Source of the DNA: Conexibacteraceae bacterium
GTDB taxonomy: Bacteria; Actinomycetota; Thermoleophilia; Solirubrobacterales; Solirubrobacteraceae
Reading direction: 5' to 3'
Assembly: GCA_009785395.1 (NCBI GenBank)
Contig: WQWK01000052.1
Location: 1 to 10,284, forward strand
Length of the DNA: 10,284 nucleotides
Positions 7,547 to 10,284 of the stretch are shown in pieces. Numbering within the stretch: the stretch's first letter is position 1; the number at the start of each line of letters is the position of its first letter. The position numbers were made by a program, and so were the translations under genes. The notes beneath the pieces were generated by a model. That model worked only from the letters and a program-made list of their open reading frames with translations, searched no databases and was not told the origin of the DNA.

Positions 7547-8329
7547 ATGAAGCGCGCGGTGCGGGTGTGGGTCGCTGCGCTGGCGAGCCTCGCCGTCCCT
7601 GCCGCTGCCCAGGGCGCCGCCGCTGCCCAGGCTGCCACCGCTGCCCAGGCTGCCACCGCTGCCCAGGCCGCCGCCGCCCGGGCGGCTCGACTCACGATCC
7701 CGCGCGGCGCCGATCAGCTGATCGTCGTCTCGAGCCCCACGACGGATCCCCCGCCGCCGCAGAATCTCGCCACATTCCGTGCCTACGCGCGCAGCGGCCC
7801 TGGGTCGCGCTGGCGGCTGGTGTACGGCCCCTGGGCGACGGAGACGGGCACCGGCCACCTGCTGCCGGCGGCCGATCGCCGCGAGGGCGATCACGCCACG
7901 CCGATCGGGGTCTACGGGATCGGCGCGACCATGTATGGCGTCAGGTCCAATCCCGGCGGGCTGCACTACCGCTATCACCGGCTTGTCTGTGGCGACTGGT
8001 GGGACGAGGACCCGTACAGCTCCGCGTACAGCCGGTTCATCCACGTTCCGTGCGGTTCCAGGCCGACCTTCGCGGCGGCGTCGGAGCCGCTCTGGACCGA
8101 GACGGTGGCGTATCCGTACTTCGCGGTGATCGACTTCAACACGGGCCCGATCCGCGGTGGGGCGGACGCGCCCGGTTCGGGGATCTTCCTGCACAGCTGG
8201 GTGAGCGCCCCGACGCAGGGCTGCGTGGCGCTTCCCGAGCAGCGGCTGCTGACGATCCTGCGCTGGCTGAGACCGCGCGAACGCCCGGTGATGGAGATCG
8301 GTCCTGACACCGAACTCGCCCGGCTCTAG
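7547..8329 (+). CDS. Exported L,D-transpeptidase (YkuD-fold)
   Basis: Predicted peptidoglycan-modifying enzyme of 260 residues that would form 3-3 cross-links or attach partners to the stem peptide through a Cys acyl-enzyme, outside the membrane. The N-terminus (MKRAVRVWVAALASLAVPAAA) is a signal peptide or anchor, followed by an Ala/Gln repeat tract (residues 20-43). The catalytic domain contains GDHATPIGVYGIG and the family signature GIFLHSWVSAPTQGCVALP with H216 and catalytic C226. The Gly-Cys-Val-Ala-Leu form is seen in YkuD-like branches where others have GC(I/V)R. Two further cysteines (VCGDWW, VPCGS) could pair. ATG 7547 lies 32 nt after nadA. A TAGGGT box at 7519-7524 could give a separate promoter with a short leader, or the gene may be read through from nadCA. 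No clear Shine-Dalgarno is seen. Confidence 0.9.
   Translation: MKRAVRVWVAALASLAVPAAAQGAAAAQAATAAQAATAAQAAAARAARLTIPRGADQLIVVSSPTTDPPPPQNLATFRAYARSGPGSRWRLVYGPWATETGTGHLLPAADRREGDHATPIGVYGIGATMYGVRSNPGGLHYRYHRLVCGDWWDEDPYSSAYSRFIHVPCGSRPTFAAASEPLWTETVAYPYFAVIDFNTGPIRGGADAPGSGIFLHSWVSAPTQGCVALPEQRLLTILRWLRPRERPVMEIGPDTELARL
7604..7675 (+). repeat. Four tandem 18-bp repeats in the L,D-transpeptidase gene
   Basis: Four head-to-tail 18-nt units, each beginning GCTGCCCAGG, fill 72 nt. Units 2 and 3 (7622-7639, 7640-7657) are identical, and units 1 and 4 differ only in their last eight bases. They are in frame and encode AAQGAA-AAQAAT-AAQAAT-AAQAAA, immediately after the signal-peptide core. The perfect central pair suggests recent duplication and possible length variation between strains. 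Confidence 0.95.
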
Positions 8330-8408
8330 TCAGAGGACCTGTGCCACGGTTGTCGCTTGGCGCTGGCGGCCGGGCCGGGTGGGGTGCCCTCAGACGCGCC
8401 TCCACATG

Positions 8409-8488
8409 TGTGACGAAAGTGTGCCGTGGTGTCACAGGAGCGTGGAGAACGTCGCACTGGGTTGACGTTTGTCACAGAGCCGTTACAG
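8409..8488 (+). promoter_or_regulatory. Cluster of GTCACA/GTTACA words, possible response-regulator binding region
   Basis: GTCACAG occurs at 8431-8437 and 8471-8477, GTTACAG at 8482-8488, and an inverted copy (TGTGAC) at 8409-8414. The pair 8471/8482 is a direct repeat with an 11-bp period, the usual spacing of OmpR/PhoB-family sites, and resembles the GTCACA-type motif described for actinobacterial MtrA. Another inverted copy (TGTGAC, 8928-8933) sits just upstream of the 8919 GTG start. Function is inferred only. Confidence 0.35.
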
Positions 8489-8489
8489 G
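8462..8489 (+). promoter_or_regulatory. Possible plus-strand promoter within the GTCACA cluster
   Basis: TTGACG (8462-8467) is followed after 16 nt by TACAGG (8484-8489), a weak -10. The GTTACAG word overlaps the -10 and the GTCACAG word lies in the spacer, so a protein bound to these repeats would contact the promoter. No convincing protein gene lies downstream on this strand. A transcript would be non-coding and antisense to the 8566-8919 gene. Confidence 0.3.
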
Positions 8490-8503
8490 TCGACACACTT
8501 CTG

Positions 8504-8546
8504 CAAGACATGCGGAGGCACGTCTTGAGGGGGTGGTGGTGCCCCC
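8504..8546. terminator. Two adjacent hairpins between convergent genes (possible terminator or RNA structure)
   Basis: The first hairpin pairs CAAGAC (8504-8509) with GTCTTG (8522-8527), has one A/C mismatch, then TGC/GCA closing a GGAG loop. The second pairs GGGGG (8529-8533) with CCCCC (8542-8546) around an 8-nt loop. Neither has a T-tract on either side, so an intrinsic-terminator role is uncertain. They lie between the L,D-transpeptidase stop (8329) and the convergent gene end (8566). Confidence 0.35.
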
Positions 8547-8565
8547 GAGCCGCGTCCCCCGCGCG

Positions 8566-8919
8566 TCAGGCGAAGACGAGCAGGTCCAGGCCGTGCCAGG
8601 TGGCTTCGCGCACGGCCGGCGTGGAGTCGCGCTTGCGCTCGAACTCAGCCCGCGTGTAGCAGTAGACGTCGGCCGCGGAGCCCATCTCGTGCCGGTCCCA
8701 GATGGCGGTCGCGGCATACACGCGCTCGAGCCACGGAATCCCATCGAACGCATCCGAGACCAGCACGACCGTGAAACCGGGCCAGAAATCGTCGTGGTCC
8801 TTGGGTTCGCCCTTGAGGGCGCGGCCTCCGAGGTAGGCACCGTCCAGCCGCCAGCGGTCGCCGATGCGTGTCAGGTACCGGCGCACCTCGGCGCGGTTGA
8901 TCGCAACCGTTGCTTGCAC
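8566..8919 (-). CDS. Small nucleotidyltransferase-like protein lacking the expected DxD residues
   Basis: Protein of 117 residues that resembles the minimal nucleotidyltransferase (MNT) fold but looks degenerate. Residues 31-37 (GGRALKG) occupy the place of the usual GSxARG loop. A strand TVVLVSDAF (50-58) matches the usual [S]DxDLxVVSDDF, but the two metal-binding Asp positions read G48 and T50 instead. Downstream features DGIPWLERV, MGSAADVYCYTRAEFERKR and GLDLL are the pattern I associate with actinobacterial proteins annotated as nucleotidyltransferase-domain proteins. D43/D44 just before the strand could be displaced ligands. The start is GTG 8919, the only common start codon after an in-frame upstream TGA; no Shine-Dalgarno is seen. 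A GTCACA word precedes it by 9 nt. No HEPN or antitoxin partner is adjacent. The role is unknown; a non-catalytic binding protein is possible. Confidence 0.65.
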   Translation of the reverse strand: MQATVAINRAEVRRYLTRIGDRWRLDGAYLGGRALKGEPKDHDDFWPGFTVVLVSDAFDGIPWLERVYAATAIWDRHEMGSAADVYCYTRAEFERKRDSTPAVREATWHGLDLLVFA

Positions 8920-8993
8920 GATCTGATTGTGACGTCGCGCAACCCGCTCTCACAAGCGGAAACGCTGCACGCAACGTGGCCCTAACGAGTTGC
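8920..8993. other. Short gap between two minus-strand genes, with a weak hairpin
   Basis: The 74-nt spacer between the PBP4-like stop and the 8919 GTG contains CCGCT (8944-8948) and AGCGG (8955-8959) around a 6-nt loop, and a minus-strand GTCACA word at 8928-8933. The hairpin is short and lacks a T-tract. The two genes may therefore be co-transcribed or the downstream one separately regulated. Confidence 0.35.
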
Positions 8994-10280
8994 TCAGTAA
9001 CGCGCAATCGCCGCCACAGCACGGCTCAACATCGGCAGCGCCGCGTAGTTCGACGGGCCATCGAGCATCAGTGCGAAGGCGAGCGTCTGGCCGCTGCCAG
9101 CGGGGCAGTATCCGGCCAGATTCGTGACGCCGTTGAGGGTCCCCGTCTTGGCGACACAGTGACCGGCAGCGGGTGAGTGAAGGCCCAGCGTCTGGACCGT
9201 GCCCTGCTTGCCGACGACCGGCAGAGCGTGGTACAGGAGGTCTCCCGTCGGAGTCATCCAGACCTGACGCAGCAGGTCGACGACGTCAGTCGGGGAGGTG
9301 CTGTCGGCGCGGTCGAGCCCGGAGCCGTCGTGCACCGTGGTCTGGAGGTGGTAGTCGGTGGCGATCGTCTGCGCGATCTCGGTCGCGCCCGCGTTGAGTG
9401 TCCCGGCGCCCATGAAATGCGCGCCGAGTTGTTTCGCGAGCATGTCAGCGATCAGGTCGTCCGATGGCACGTCCATCAGGCGCACGAGCGTTGCCAGGGC
9501 CGGCGACTCCACATGCGCGAGCTCGTGTGCGGCTGCGGGGGTGCGCGCGGTGCGGCCGGCGGCGCCGACCTTCATGCCGAGGCCGCGCATTGTCAGCGCC
9601 AGCTCGTGCGCGGCGAGCACCGCCGGCGACATTCGTGCCGTGGTCAGGCCGTGGTTGAAAACCAGTGCGCTCAACTCGCCGCCGTAATCGGGAATGTCGG
9701 CCTGATTGCCCGTGAGCGGACCGCCACGGTCGGTGTCGAACAGCGACTCGTCGGCGAAGATGTGGCCGGTCACCCGCCGGATGCCGAGCTTCTGCAGCTG
9801 CGCCGCGATCTGCATGACCGTGGGGCCGTGGCCGTCTTCATATTCACGGTTCCAGGCGCCGTTGCCCAGTGTCGGGTCGCCGCCGCCGCGCAGATAGAGG
9901 TTGCCGCGCCAGACGCCCCGAGGACCGAGCTTGCCGGTTGCAAGCACCTCCGTGGTGAAGCGGGCGTCGGGGCCGAGGAGGTTGAGCGCCGCGACCGTCG
10001 TGTACAGCTTCTCGACCGACGCCGGCGGGCGGGCGACCGAGGGGTTGCTGCTGTACAGGACAGCGCCGGTCGAGACGTTCTCGACCAGGGCGCCGGTCTG
10101 CCTGCCCGCCGGACGCAGCACCGACCGCAGCCGCTGCTGCAGCCGTGCGGTGGCCGCGGCGGCCGCTGTGGGAGGCGTTGCCGCGACGGAGGAGGTGGCC
10201 GGGATCCAGGCTGGCGACGCCGCCGCCACGCAGGCGGCGGCGATCACCATCGCCCTACGCGGCAGCAGTCTGGAACTCAT
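8994..10280 (-). CDS. dacB: D-alanyl-D-alanine carboxypeptidase/endopeptidase, PBP4-like (peptidase S13)
   Basis: Exported low-molecular-mass penicillin-binding protein of 428 residues that would trim D-Ala from, or cleave cross-bridges in, peptidoglycan. It has a basic start (MSSRLLPRR), a hydrophobic core (residues 11-21) and a probable signal cleavage in the Ala/Thr-rich stretch at 30-45. Active-site boxes are SVEK (S88 nucleophile, K91), the second box in S13 position reading S-D-D (273-275) where SxN is expected, and KTG (378-380). Supporting segments are LRGGGDPTL, FNHGL, HDGSGLDRAD (317-326) and VVGKQGTVQTLG. Only two cysteines remain in the mature protein (C375, C392), flanking the KTG strand, so a disulfide is plausible. 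The gene is slightly shorter than many S13 enzymes. ATG 10280 lies 4 nt from the window end, so its upstream signals, or a longer start, cannot be judged. The symbol is by family resemblance. Confidence 0.92.
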   Translation of the reverse strand: MSSRLLPRRAMVIAAACVAAASPAWIPATSSVAATPPTAAAAATARLQQRLRSVLRPAGRQTGALVENVSTGAVLYSSNPSVARPPASVEKLYTTVAALNLLGPDARFTTEVLATGKLGPRGVWRGNLYLRGGGDPTLGNGAWNREYEDGHGPTVMQIAAQLQKLGIRRVTGHIFADESLFDTDRGGPLTGNQADIPDYGGELSALVFNHGLTTARMSPAVLAAHELALTMRGLGMKVGAAGRTARTPAAAHELAHVESPALATLVRLMDVPSDDLIADMLAKQLGAHFMGAGTLNAGATEIAQTIATDYHLQTTVHDGSGLDRADSTSPTDVVDLLRQVWMTPTGDLLYHALPVVGKQGTVQTLGLHSPAAGHCVAKTGTLNGVTNLAGYCPAGSGQTLAFALMLDGPSNYAALPMLSRAVAAIARY

Positions 10281-10284
10281 CGAC

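Larger units (their letters stand above)
8330..8565. other. Convergent intergenic region, 236 nt, no protein gene recognised
   Basis: This is the longest stretch here without a supported gene. Its first 75 nt are GC-rich and show nothing recognisable. The rest is less GC-rich and holds the GTCACA/GTTACA cluster, a TTGACG promoter-like element and two hairpins, described separately. The only open frames across it are overlapping antisense-type frames without family resemblance. Confidence 0.6.

Noticed and set aside
8409..8436. TGTGAC...GTCACA inverted repeat as a CRP-type site
   Set aside because: The 16-nt spacing is far from the 6-nt spacing of CRP/FNR-family palindromes.
8525..8659. Short frame from TTG 8525 preceded by GGAGG at a 6-nt distance
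   Set aside because: The 44-residue Arg/Ser-rich peptide looks like antisense translation, and the GGAGG lies in a hairpin loop; kept only as a note under the antisense RNA idea.
8944..8959. CCGCT/AGCGG hairpin as terminator of the PBP4-like gene
   Set aside because: Five-base stem, no T-tract in the minus direction; too weak to call a terminator.
8341..8985. Plus-strand frame of 214 codons across the spacer and opposite the small minus-strand gene
   Set aside because: No family resemblance, no Shine-Dalgarno, and the minus-strand frame shows nucleotidyltransferase-like patterns.

Overview
This is a gene-dense, high-GC chromosomal stretch, most likely from an actinomycetota of the Thermoleophilia/Solirubrobacterales type. 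That assignment is an inference. It rests on the GC-rich coding, the scarcity of clear Shine-Dalgarno sequences, start codons sitting just downstream of TAnnnT-like -10 boxes, and a secreted protein whose C-terminal Cys-x7-Cys beta domain I associate with that group. No rRNA, tRNA, insertion sequence, phage gene or CRISPR array was seen.

Layout. Positions 1-861 (+) hold the 3' part of prfB (peptide chain release factor 2). It overlaps by 11 nt a PLP-dependent Orn/Lys/Arg-decarboxylase-family gene (851-2341, +). That gene converges on, and overlaps by 32 nt, a secreted GH79-type glycoside hydrolase (2310-3905, -). Divergent from the hydrolase, with start regions that overlap or nearly touch, is a secreted beta-propeller protein (3915-5537, +; start uncertain, possibly 3888 or 3891). 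A 79-nt gap with a possible leaderless promoter leads to nadC and nadA (5617-7514, +, joined by an ATGA overlap). These encode two steps of de novo NAD synthesis. An L,D-transpeptidase gene follows 32 nt later (7547-8329, +) and carries an in-frame 18-bp tandem repeat.

The only sizeable gene-free stretch is 8330-8565. It holds clustered GTCACA/GTTACA words, a promoter-like element and two hairpins. On the minus strand follow a small degenerate nucleotidyltransferase-like protein (8566-8919) and a D-alanyl-D-alanine carboxypeptidase/endopeptidase of the PBP4/S13 family (8994-10280).

Themes. The window combines housekeeping functions (translation termination, NAD synthesis) with cell-envelope and exported functions: L,D-transpeptidase, PBP4-like enzyme, GH79 hydrolase and beta-propeller. 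The points most worth a second look are the PBP4-like enzyme with Asp in place of the conserved SxN Asn, the nucleotidyltransferase-like protein lacking its expected DxD carboxylates, the 8409-8546 regulatory/hairpin region, and the embedded start/promoter arrangement of the hydrolase/propeller pair. I see no multi-gene system that is clearly new.
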